DNA of 64,000 bases from Pyrus communis (lineage: Eukaryota > Streptophyta > Magnoliopsida > Rosales > Rosaceae), in assembly GCF_963583255.1 (NCBI RefSeq), contig NC_084813.1, positions 807,001 through 871,000 on the forward strand, in the 5' to 3' direction. A model generated the notes under the pieces. That model was given only the letters and a program-made list of their open reading frames with translations. It was not told the origin of the DNA and searched no databases. Below are positions 55,760 through 64,000 of this stretch, piece after piece (position 1 is the stretch's first letter; each line of letters begins with the position of its first letter). The position numbers and the translations under genes are program-made.

Positions 55760-58700
55760 TCACTCCTGCATTTCCCATGTAATTGGATAGTACTTCTTTA
55801 AAAACTTTCCATTAATCGGTAATTTATGAACTGAACCCGTCCGATCTCTTAGATGATATGCCCCATTGCCGAGGACTTTGTGAACGATGAATGGCCCTTC
55901 CCAATTCGGCGACCACTTCCCAAATCTGGGGTCTTTAATCCCGATAGGCAACACAGTTTGCCAAACCAATTCACCTTCGCCGAACGTTTTTTGTCTTACA
56001 CGCTGGTTATACACTCGCTCGGCAATTTTCTTTTGCGCTACCAATAAGTTACCCGCGTCGATTCGACTTTCTTCTAAATCTTCTAATTCCTGCCGCATCG
56101 CTTGACAATACTCAATACTGAACAAATCGCTCTGCTCGATTACTCGTAACGAGCTTATACTTAACTCGACCGGTAACATAGCGTCGTGTCCATAAGTTAA
56201 CGCGTAAGGGGTGGTTCCAGTAGCCGACCGAGGTGAGGTTCGGTATGCCCATAATGCTTCATTCAACCTCAAATGCCACAAACCAGGTTTCTCTTTTACC
56301 ATTTTTTCAAGGATGCCAATCAACACTTTATTGCTTGCCTCGGCCTGCCCGTTTGCCTGTGGGTAGTACGGCGTAGATTGTTCGAGTCGGATGTTCAAAC
56401 TTGCCGCGTACTCCCTAAACCTATCGGCCGTGAATATAGTGCCATTATCAGTTATGATCGTTTCTGGCACGCCGAATCTGGTCACAATATTTTCTTCTAC
56501 GAAATCGCATACTTCCTTGGCCGTTAATTCGGCGTATGATCTTGCCTCGACCCACTTAGTGAAATAGTCAGTTGCTACCATTATCCACGCGTGTTTTGCT
56601 GCCCCCGATGATGGCGTGATTTTGCCAATTACGTCCATTGCCCAACCTCTGAATGGCCATGGTTTAGTAACCGAGTGTAGTAATTCGGCCGGGGCTCTCT
56701 GCACATGTCCATGAATTTGGCATGGTACGCATCTTCGTGCATATTCGATACAATCTTTTAATATACTGGGCCAAAAATAACCGTGTCGTCGAAGCAGCCA
56801 GCGCATCTTTCGTCCAGACTGGTGTGCCCCACAAATACCTTCATGTACCTCGGCCATTGCTTGGTCGGCCTCATGTGGGTCGAGGCACAATAGTAGTAAT
56901 CCGTCCTCGCCTTTGCGGTACAACTCATTTTGGTACGACACGTAGTTTGTGGCAAGGACCTTCGTTCTCCTATCGTGTTTCCCGTTGGGATTATCGAGGT
57001 ATCGTAACATCGTCTTTCTCCAATCATCTGGTTCTACCTCGACAGCACAAACTTCCACGGGGTCACCTCGTTCTAGTAGGGATGGGAGTGACATTACTCT
57101 AGTACGTATTACATGTGTGCGCTGGAAGTTTTGCCGATCGATCAAGGCCGGGTACGATTGCAGGCCTGTGGCTGCGATTCGGCCGAGCTTGCCCCCCATG
57201 AGTTGTGCTCCGGAGGCGATCTGGGCGAGTTCATCGTCATCGGTATTGTGGGTTCGTGAAATATGTTCAAACGTGATCCGTTCGAATGACTCGGCCAGGT
57301 AGGTGGCGACCATGTGATATGGCGCTAAAGTACAACTCATGCAACGAAAAATGCCGTTCAATTGGTTAATCACAAGTTCGGAATCACCGAGGACAAGAAC
57401 ACGAGAGGCCCGCAGATCGTGTAAAACGTGTAGGCCGATAATGAGGGCTTCATATTCAGCCTGATTATTCGTGCAGCTGAAATCCAACTTGAGAGAAAAA
57501 TACCATCGGCAGTGGTCGGGCGACTGAATTGCAATGCCGACACCCGCCGAAGTCGAAGTGCTGGAGCTATCGAAATGCATAGTCCAATGGTTATCGCGTG
57601 TGGTGACGAAACCGATGTCGACGTCGCCCCCCTCAAAACCATAAGGGGATGGGTGTTGTGCCAGGAAATCGGCGAGGGCTTGCCCCTTGACGGCCTTTTG
57701 GGGTACATACTGAAGGCTAAACTCGGATAAGGCGAGTGTCCATTTCCCGATTCGGCCTTTGACAATAGGCCGAGTCAGCATGTAACGAATTACGTCGGTT
57801 TGGGCGATGACCTGCGTAACTGTGGGGAGCATGTAATGCCGAAGCTTGGATGCGGCGAAAAACAAAGCTAAGCAAAGTTTTTCGACGGGTGAATAATTGA
57901 GCTCTAGGGAATTCAAGTTTCGGCTAAGGTAAAAGATAGCTTGTTCGCGCCCGACATTATTATCTTGCGCGAGGAGACAACCAATGGATTCGGCGGCTGC
58001 CGAAATGTATAATTTAATGGGTTTGTTGCGACAAGGTGGAACGAGCACGGGTGGAGTAGAAAGGGCCACCTTCATTTGCGTAAACGCAGTTTGATGCTCT
58101 TCGCGCCATTCGAATCGGTCGGTTTCCTTCAGCTTAAGGAGCGTAGAACATGCTTTCATTTTACCGACCGAATTGGCGATGAAACGACGGAGGAAATTTA
58201 TCTGCCCGAGTAACGACTGTAGCTGTTTCTTTGTCGTTGGAGGTGGGGCGCTGATGATGGCGCGGGCTTTATTCTCGTCGACCTCGATGCCGCGATGGTG
58301 CACCAAAAATCCTAGGAAATTACCGGCCGAAACACCGAAAGCACACTTGGCCGGGTTCATCTTAAGGTTGTTCTTGCGCATTCGAAGGAACGCTTGCCTC
58401 AGGTCGTCCAGGTGTGTTTGACGACGTTTGGACTTCACGACCACATCATCGATATAAACTTCGACGATTGTACCGATTAAGTCGTGGAAGATCATATTCA
58501 TGGCTCGTTGATATGTGGCGCCGGCGTTCTTAAGGCCGAAAGGCATGACTACCCATTCGTAAGTACCAAGTGCCCCCGGGCAACGGAAAACCGTCTTGTG
58601 GACGTCAGCGTCGGCGATGAAAATCTGGTTGTAACCCGCATGACCGTCCATGAAAGATAATAGTTCATGATTAGCTGCGGCATCAATTAATAAATCTGAG

Positions 58701-59410
58701 ATCGGCATTGTATATTCGTCCTTGGGAGTAGCCAGATTTATATTACGGAAATCGATGCAAATGCGAAGGGCACCATTTTTCTTTAACACGGGGACGACAT
58801 TGGCCAACCATTCGACATACCGAGCGGTCCGAATAAACCCGGCTTTTAGAAGCCGAACTAATTCTTCCTTAATGCCGAGTTGCACTTCGTTCGAAAATCG
58901 GCGAGGAGGCTGTCGAAAAGGCTTACACCCTTCCTTGATGCGTAGCTCATGCTCCACAAGGTTTCGGTCGAGGCCTGGCATTTCATGATAGCTCCACGCG
59001 AAGTAATCTTTAAATTCATGGAGTAGCTCACGGAGTTCGACCTTCATGGCCGGGGGAAGTAACGCACTAATAAACAATGTTCGAGGGTCATCGGCCGTGC
59101 CTACGTTAACTTCTTCTAACGGGTCCTTGACTTGAGGCCGATGGTCTTCGAGTTCGGCCGGCGCAGCCTGAACTTTATCGAAAGTTAGAACGGGGCCGTC
59201 ATCTGCTTCGGCCAGAAATTCGACCAAATTGATGCCAGAATGTGGTTGCTTGGTAATGGCGTACCAATGGGCCAGCAGACGTTCCATTGTAGATGAAACC
59301 GCGGCCTGACGCCGTTCTTGCGTGGTGTGCTCAATCATCGGCATTGATGTCCAAGTTCGCCAAACCAAGTCTCGCCGAATCCTGTTGGACAGTCTCGGCG
59401 CCGACGTCAA
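55760..59410 (-). CDS. pol: Tat-lineage pol polyprotein (RT, RNase H, second RNase H, integrase)
   Basis: An open frame of 1,216 residues. In order: reverse transcriptase at ~200-370 (RICIDFRNINLATPKDEY; catalytic YIDD in VEVYIDDVVVKS); RT-linked RNase H at ~450-560; a second, archaeal-type RNase H at ~610-735 (MHFDSSSTSTSAGVGIAI, NNQAEYEALI, LGDSELVINQ); integrase zinc finger (H-H-C-C, ending ARRCVPCQIHG); and integrase core (AMDVIGK, ITDNGTIF, NGQAEASNK for the D, D, E residues). It overlaps the gag-protease frame by 80 bases in a frame one base ahead (+1), so expression needs frameshifting or another bypass. The first Met at 59410 may not be used. No stop or frameshift breaks the domains. 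Confidence 0.94.
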   Translation of the reverse strand: MTSAPRLSNRIRRDLVWRTWTSMPMIEHTTQERRQAAVSSTMERLLAHWYAITKQPHSGINLVEFLAEADDGPVLTFDKVQAAPAELEDHRPQVKDPLEEVNVGTADDPRTLFISALLPPAMKVELRELLHEFKDYFAWSYHEMPGLDRNLVEHELRIKEGCKPFRQPPRRFSNEVQLGIKEELVRLLKAGFIRTARYVEWLANVVPVLKKNGALRICIDFRNINLATPKDEYTMPISDLLIDAAANHELLSFMDGHAGYNQIFIADADVHKTVFRCPGALGTYEWVVMPFGLKNAGATYQRAMNMIFHDLIGTIVEVYIDDVVVKSKRRQTHLDDLRQAFLRMRKNNLKMNPAKCAFGVSAGNFLGFLVHHRGIEVDENKARAIISAPPPTTKKQLQSLLGQINFLRRFIANSVGKMKACSTLLKLKETDRFEWREEHQTAFTQMKVALSTPPVLVPPCRNKPIKLYISAAAESIGCLLAQDNNVGREQAIFYLSRNLNSLELNYSPVEKLCLALFFAASKLRHYMLPTVTQVIAQTDVIRYMLTRPIVKGRIGKWTLALSEFSLQYVPQKAVKGQALADFLAQHPSPYGFEGGDVDIGFVTTRDNHWTMHFDSSSTSTSAGVGIAIQSPDHCRWYFSLKLDFSCTNNQAEYEALIIGLHVLHDLRASRVLVLGDSELVINQLNGIFRCMSCTLAPYHMVATYLAESFERITFEHISRTHNTDDDELAQIASGAQLMGGKLGRIAATGLQSYPALIDRQNFQRTHVIRTRVMSLPSLLERGDPVEVCAVEVEPDDWRKTMLRYLDNPNGKHDRRTKVLATNYVSYQNELYRKGEDGLLLLCLDPHEADQAMAEVHEGICGAHQSGRKMRWLLRRHGYFWPSILKDCIEYARRCVPCQIHGHVQRAPAELLHSVTKPWPFRGWAMDVIGKITPSSGAAKHAWIMVATDYFTKWVEARSYAELTAKEVCDFVEENIVTRFGVPETIITDNGTIFTADRFREYAASLNIRLEQSTPYYPQANGQAEASNKVLIGILEKMVKEKPGLWHLRLNEALWAYRTSPRSATGTTPYALTYGHDAMLPVELSISSLRVIEQSDLFSIEYCQAMRQELEDLEESRIDAGNLLVAQKKIAERVYNQRVRQKTFGEGELVWQTVLPIGIKDPRFGKWSPNWEGPFIVHKVLGNGAYHLRDRTGSVHKLPINGKFLKKYYPITWEMQE

Positions 59411-62400
59411 TCACTTTTTGTACCGAAATTCTCGTCGGCCGCCCATCCTCGTTGAGGCCCTGGAGGGTGATGTAGTCGACGTGATCGTCATAATAGCGAG
59501 CCTGAATCATGTTGGTCTCAAATGGTTGATTATCAGCCGGATGGACTGTGACCGATTTGCCGTCCCAAAAGATGAGAACTTGGTATAGTGATGAAGGAAT
59601 GCAACTGGTTTGGTGGATCCAGTCTCGGCCAAGTAATGCGTTATAGTCGGTCTTGGAATCAATTATGAAGAATGCCGTCATGTGTTGACGACCGGCAATG
59701 CTAACTTCCAAAGGTAGCACTCCTTTGGTTTGAGACTTGTCACCAACGAAGCTGCTCATAGTGATCCCTGACGGAATGAGTTCATTATCAGAACGGCGTA
59801 AAGCCTTCATGACAGATATTGGCATAATGTTGACTGTGGCTCCACAGTCGACAAACACTTTGGAAATAGGGAATCCTTCGATGTGAGCCGTGACGTACAA
59901 CGGCTTCAGGTGTTGGAGATTAACCGAAGGGGAGCGAGGAAATAGCTCGGCCAAAGCCGCCTTAAGGTTGTCCGTGCTTCGGGTTTCTCGGTCGTCGTCG
60001 TTTGCGACGAAATCTACTTGTGTTGCCTCCTCGATGACCACGTCCCCATCCAAGAAATTCGACTGGGGGGCACTTGGTTGGAATTCGGCTGGTAGGACGT
60101 GGACCATACTGATCTCCATTTGTTCGAGGACCGAGGGACCCATTGGATCGTGGTCGTCGTCTTCTGCAGAACTAACCATAGCATCGGTCGCCGGAACATC
60201 CTCGATCAGACTTTTGAGTTCCTCGGTAAGAGCCGGTATCTGAGACGTGTTAACCACGTCGAGTGTGGTTTGGCTATTTTCCTCGACCATGTTGACTGCT
60301 GAAGACTTATGGTGGTCATTCGTTATTCGGGCTCGTTCTTCATAGGCAATACGGGCGTTCCTCGTGTCTAGATATGCATCCAACCGTGCTATCCGTTTTT
60401 CCTCGTCGGCCGTGAGGCCGAAGAGGGATACAGCCGAAAAAACTTCGAAATGATAGCGCAAATGCTGAAGGTCATCAAGCGAAAAAGGTAATTCAGAGGT
60501 GTCGATATCTGTATAGGGATCGACTTCAAAACCAAGTACCCGAGCCTCCCGTATATGTTGGAACCTTGCCTTAATCGCTGGGTCAGAGGTTTTCTGAATG
60601 ATTTGCTCGGCGTCGGGGCAAGTGAGAGCTAGGCTGAGGGCTTCCTGACACGCCTTGGGTAGTCTGTACAAGTCATTGGCGGAGTATTTCTTATGAAACT
60701 CTCGCATGTATTCCAAGGATTCACCGAGGAATGGGGGGTGTAAGTTGCGCCGAATTTTAATAAACGGCTCGCGCGATGGTAACGGGGAAAGTTTTCTTTC
60801 GGCCTCTTGCGTGAAGTGTTCTAGCCGAGCTCTAGTTTCCCCAGGCCGGAGAAGGATCTTAATACGTTTCTCAGCCTCCTCAATGGTGGTTTCGAAACCA
60901 ACATCCGCCACTTTCTTCCCTTCGGCTAACTCGGTCATGATAGTTGGGGTTGGCCGTTCGCTAATATCTTCCACGGCCTTTTTTGGTTGCCACTGGTTGG
61001 CCGGGCTGGCCTGCGCTTCTCGTCGCCGAGCCATGCAATCTATCCGTTGGCGGCGACGTTTTTGAGATTTAGATAACGCCGTATATAAGCCAGTCGGAGA
61101 ATTGTAACTGTACCAGCGTTGATCCGATGTCCTTGGTGGTTTGAAAGTTTTGCGATCGGCTGGTGAGGCCGAACTATTAGCATTGCGCGAGTAATAATCC
61201 TCATTGTAGAAAGGTGCGTCGAAATCCAGACGCCGCCTGACCGAGGTCTGGTCTTTCGGCCGTACTTGTGGGCCGAGTCGATCAAACACTTGATGTCGTG
61301 GACTTAACCCTGTCGACGATGTTGTAGGGGCCGCGGGTGGTGTTGAAGATGTCTTCCTCCCAGGCTCAACTGGTGTTTTACAATGGCCACATAACACCTT
61401 TGATCCATGAGCCTCGTCGGAACTTGACCTTGTCATAGGCTCATCGGCGGGTGGCCCCGATTGTTCCGCTGGTGGTGCATTCGAAAAGATATCGAGCTGT
61501 AGTCTTGTGCGACCATTCCGTTTATGGACATGTTGCACTGGTACGTATTCGGCCTTCCCTTTGTTTTTAGGAAGGTGAGCATCCACCATACCAATCGTCG
61601 TCGAAGGGAAAGGATTAACATCGACCGCCATCTTTTCCGGAAATTTCAACTTTCCTTTTTCGATCCAGCTTTGAATTGTGTCCCGGAACACAACACAATT
61701 ATTGGTTGCATGCTTATTAGAATTATGATACTTGCAGTATATCTTTCCTTTTAATTCATCGGCCTTAGGGATAGTATGTCCTGGCCGAAGCTTGATGATC
61801 TTTGCTGCCAATAACTGATCGAAAATTGCATCAGCTTTGGTGATATCAAAAGTGTATACTTTTGATGACTTGCCCGTTTCCTCGGCGGTCAAACGGGTTT
61901 TGGCGTCTTTGGTATTTACTTGCGCCAAAACCTTGCAAACATAAGGTTTGTCTATTATTATCTCGGCCGTGTCCACACTAACATACTGAGGGTCTTCACT
62001 TTCGGCCGATGCATAGCTCACCGTGGGGTTCTTATACAACGTCCCCCGGGATGGTGACTTCGATATCTTTTCTTCTCGGAGCAGATAATCATATTGTTCG
62101 ACATGTTCAGCAAGTTCGTACATATCCCGAATATTTGCCCCCAGAAACTTCTTTTTGTACTCCACGTCTAATCCGTTAAGGGCGATCCTGACGAACTCCA
62201 CTTCGGGGAGTGGTACTCGGCACCAATTCCTGGCCGACTTAAACCTTGTTAAGTACTCCATTGGAGACTCGTCGGATGCTTGAGCCATCCTGGCCAAGGA
62301 TGATACGGATATCTCCATCCCTGGCCGATAGAATTGTTCATGGAATTTTTCGACCAACTCTTCCCAACTCTGCACAGAATTGGGTGGAAGATTAATGTAC

Positions 62401-63254
62401 CAGGCGAAAGCTGAACCTGTCAGTGAAAAATTAAACAAACGTAGTTTGTAGAAGTCGCTATTGACGTCTCCACACTGCGCTGTGAACCGAGCCACATGTT
62501 CTAACGAGGATAAAGACGACTCCCCGGCAAAGAGGCTGAAATCAGGGATCTTAAATCCTCGTGGGTATTCAAACCTTTCTACATAAGCCGGGTATGGATG
62601 AATGAATTTCGGAAACTTCGGCCCTTTCTTCAGGGCCGAATCAATCATTCTCTGGACTTCGGTCATGTTTACGGAAGCGGCTTCTTCTCCCTGGCTTGGT
62701 CCCTCGGATCTATTTCCTGGTCCACCTCTTCTTTCTAAGGTGATTGGTTGCGGTCGGGCGGGCCCTCTCTCAGCTGGTATTGGCACATTCGTCGAAAGCT
62801 GCCGAGGTGGGCCGACCTGGCCATCTTCGAAAGCTTTACTAACCAATAGTTCGAGCATTCTGGTCTGTGTATCGCTGTTACTACGTATTGCTTCTAGCAA
62901 ATCATTCATCTTCTGACCGATCGACTGCTCGACCTGACGATATTGTTCCTCTAGTCGTCGCCGAAGGAATGTCCTAGTTGGTGGATCGGAACCTTCTCCA
63001 CCATCGTCGTCACAATCTTCCACAATCCATTCCATGAACATTCCAGCCGTTTGATTCGGGACTGCTGGGTTGTGAGGTTGCCCGCCGAGACAGATTTCAT
63101 TCTCTCGGCGTATTACACTTGTGGCCTCGGGCGGCGCAACTGTGATCGGATTTTTTGTAGAGTGCAAATCCTGCCCAAGGCCTTGCACTGGCAAGTCAGT
63201 CGTTGACTTTCCCATGGTTGTTTTCTGCTTCGTGGACCGTGTCTCAATGGTCAT
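59331..63254 (-). CDS. gag: Gag-protease polyprotein of the Tat element
   Basis: An open frame of 1,307 residues. The retrotransposon gag capsid domain lies at ~225-400 (YPRGFKIPDFSLFAGESSLS, SWEELVEKFHEQFYRPG). A Cys/His knuckle-like motif is near 510 (YCKYHNSNKHATNNC). Long basic, low-complexity spacers precede a retropepsin-type domain at ~1120-1230 whose active site reads VDCGATVNIMP, with Cys where most have Thr or Ser after the Asp. The frame starts only 46 bases from the LTR. The pol frame follows in +1. The protein builds the virus-like particle and its protease processes the products. It is intact throughout. Confidence 0.92.
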   Translation of the reverse strand: MTIETRSTKQKTTMGKSTTDLPVQGLGQDLHSTKNPITVAPPEATSVIRRENEICLGGQPHNPAVPNQTAGMFMEWIVEDCDDDGGEGSDPPTRTFLRRRLEEQYRQVEQSIGQKMNDLLEAIRSNSDTQTRMLELLVSKAFEDGQVGPPRQLSTNVPIPAERGPARPQPITLERRGGPGNRSEGPSQGEEAASVNMTEVQRMIDSALKKGPKFPKFIHPYPAYVERFEYPRGFKIPDFSLFAGESSLSSLEHVARFTAQCGDVNSDFYKLRLFNFSLTGSAFAWYINLPPNSVQSWEELVEKFHEQFYRPGMEISVSSLARMAQASDESPMEYLTRFKSARNWCRVPLPEVEFVRIALNGLDVEYKKKFLGANIRDMYELAEHVEQYDYLLREEKISKSPSRGTLYKNPTVSYASAESEDPQYVSVDTAEIIIDKPYVCKVLAQVNTKDAKTRLTAEETGKSSKVYTFDITKADAIFDQLLAAKIIKLRPGHTIPKADELKGKIYCKYHNSNKHATNNCVVFRDTIQSWIEKGKLKFPEKMAVDVNPFPSTTIGMVDAHLPKNKGKAEYVPVQHVHKRNGRTRLQLDIFSNAPPAEQSGPPADEPMTRSSSDEAHGSKVLCGHCKTPVEPGRKTSSTPPAAPTTSSTGLSPRHQVFDRLGPQVRPKDQTSVRRRLDFDAPFYNEDYYSRNANSSASPADRKTFKPPRTSDQRWYSYNSPTGLYTALSKSQKRRRQRIDCMARRREAQASPANQWQPKKAVEDISERPTPTIMTELAEGKKVADVGFETTIEEAEKRIKILLRPGETRARLEHFTQEAERKLSPLPSREPFIKIRRNLHPPFLGESLEYMREFHKKYSANDLYRLPKACQEALSLALTCPDAEQIIQKTSDPAIKARFQHIREARVLGFEVDPYTDIDTSELPFSLDDLQHLRYHFEVFSAVSLFGLTADEEKRIARLDAYLDTRNARIAYEERARITNDHHKSSAVNMVEENSQTTLDVVNTSQIPALTEELKSLIEDVPATDAMVSSAEDDDHDPMGPSVLEQMEISMVHVLPAEFQPSAPQSNFLDGDVVIEEATQVDFVANDDDRETRSTDNLKAALAELFPRSPSVNLQHLKPLYVTAHIEGFPISKVFVDCGATVNIMPISVMKALRRSDNELIPSGITMSSFVGDKSQTKGVLPLEVSIAGRQHMTAFFIIDSKTDYNALLGRDWIHQTSCIPSSLYQVLIFWDGKSVTVHPADNQPFETNMIQARYYDDHVDYITLQGLNEDGRPTRISVQKVIDVGAETVQQDSARLGLANLDINADD

Positions 63255-63280
63255 GAACTCCGAAGGTTTAGCACAAAGGT

Positions 63281-63296
63281 ATCACCGGGCGTGCCA
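63281..63296 (-). promoter_or_regulatory. Primer-binding site of the Tat element
   Basis: On the - strand TGGCACGCCCGGTGAT begins three bases after the 5' LTR end (AACA/TTT). It starts with TGG, as a tRNA 3' CCA would pair. It is not the initiator-Met type; the exact tRNA is not assigned here. Confidence 0.7.
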
Positions 63297-63299
63297 AAA

Positions 63300-64000
63300 T
63301 GTTGACTCTAAAAATTACAAAACCTACGTGGCGCGCAGGCCGAGTAACTAATAAGCTAACTATGTCCTTCAGTTGAATGCGGGGCGTGCCAACTCGTCGG
63401 CCGAGCTCGGCCGAGGAGTAAAATTTGCTGATGTCGCTCTGAGCGCGTTGCTGACTTCTCTATCTTGCGATTGCGACCGAGGAAGGAACACTCTCGGTCT
63501 CTGGGTTCTATAGCCTGAAGACAAGGCTGCTAATTCTGTGGAGTTCACAAATCGTCAAAGCCCGATTCGGTCACTATGATTTTATTCGTGAGAGTAAAAG
63601 CACGTCGAATCGAGACCAAACTGTATGGGCACAGATACTCAAACGTGATGTAAGTCTTGATGGTAAACGTCGTTCGGCCGTCAGAATGCCGAACCCTGAA
63701 ACCCACTTGCGAGTATCCAATCATAAAGCCACTCGGCGCCCTGTACGCCGAGCAATGTGATTCGTAACACCTGACTTTGCCGAGAGGGCTAGCAAGGTGA
63801 CCTCTGCCAATAAAGGTTCGAAAACCCTTCTCGGCCGAGACTTAGATAGATATCCGGTCGACCTCGACGCAGTGTTGTTTATCCAAACTGAAGGTGCCTC
63901 TCGGTCGGCTGGTTCTGCGGCAGCAGTGCTGTTTATCCAAACTGAAGGTGTTCGCCGGGCGCTTCCACAGTGCTGTTTATCCAAACTGAAGGTGTGTCGG
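63300..64000 (-). repeat. 5' LTR of the Tat element, partial
   Basis: It matches 50651-51342 almost base for base, with about ten substitutions and an extra 9 bases near 63554. The 27-bp triplicate is present at 63870, 63924 and 63968. The remaining ~410 bases lie outside the window. Confidence 0.95.

Larger units (their letters stand above)
50651..64000 (-). mobile_element. Ty3/gypsy Tat-lineage LTR retrotransposon with antisense gene
   Basis: The element exceeds 13.3 kb and runs off the right edge. On the - strand the order is 5' LTR (63300 onward, partial), primer-binding site, gag-protease (63254-59331), pol with RT, RNase H, a second RNase H and integrase (59410-55760), then an antisense gene (52324-55672, + strand), polypurine tract and 3' LTR (51762-50651). 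A second RNase H domain between RT-RNaseH and integrase is the mark of the Tat lineage. The LTRs are nearly identical (about ten substitutions and one 9-base indel over ~700 shared bases) and both main frames are unbroken, so the insertion is young and may be autonomous. GC content is far above the flanks. Confidence 0.94.

Overview
The window is nuclear DNA of a dicot plant. It has spliced genes with GT/AG introns, a TIR-type NLR resistance gene (a dicot class), AT-rich intergenic DNA and dense nested plant transposons. A Cassandra TRIM and the overall repeat style would fit a Rosaceae fruit-tree genome such as apple or pear, but that is inference and the species cannot be fixed from sequence alone.

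Layout. (1) 1-5,000: a Helitron-like region holding splice-site-flanked fragments of at least three unrelated genes (histone H3, a RAD6/UBC2-type E2, an SnRK2 kinase), all on the + strand, with two Helitron-type 3' termini. (2) 5,204-11,332 (-): an apparently intact five-exon TIR-NB-ARC-LRR gene, with decayed copies of its 5' end at 13.0-13.3 kb and about 26.8 kb. (3) 14,470-18,826: a Mutator-like element with long terminal inverted repeats and a decayed FAR1-type transposase. (4) 20.4-25.6 kb: a ~220-bp tandem repeat array invaded by a PIF/Harbinger-like MITE and a 2.2-kb solo LTR, followed by a complete Cassandra TRIM with 5S-rRNA-like LTRs. (5) 28,085-31,939 (-): DEAD-box RNA helicase RH24, complete in five exons. 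(6) 33,667-38,536 (+): an ALE2-like receptor kinase, complete in eight exons. (7) 38.4-49.0 kb: a tandem duplication running from the 3' end of the receptor kinase into a convergent acyl-activating enzyme gene. It leaves one intact and one truncated copy of each gene, and the second copy was later split by a CACTA element and two smaller elements. (8) 50,651 to the window end: a young Ty3/gypsy Tat-lineage retrotransposon with intact gag-protease and pol (dual RNase H) frames on the - strand. On the opposite strand it carries a five-exon gene for a ~1,020-residue plant-mobile-domain/coiled-coil protein.

Four host genes look functional: the TNL, RH24, the receptor kinase and the acyl-activating enzyme. 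They are unrelated in function and share no pathway. The most unusual object is the antisense intron-containing gene inside the Tat element. All six splice-derived reading frames given here (TNL, RH24, receptor kinase, antisense gene, and the partial H3 and SnRK2 exons) were assembled by hand from visible GT/AG sites and phase arithmetic. No database search was possible.
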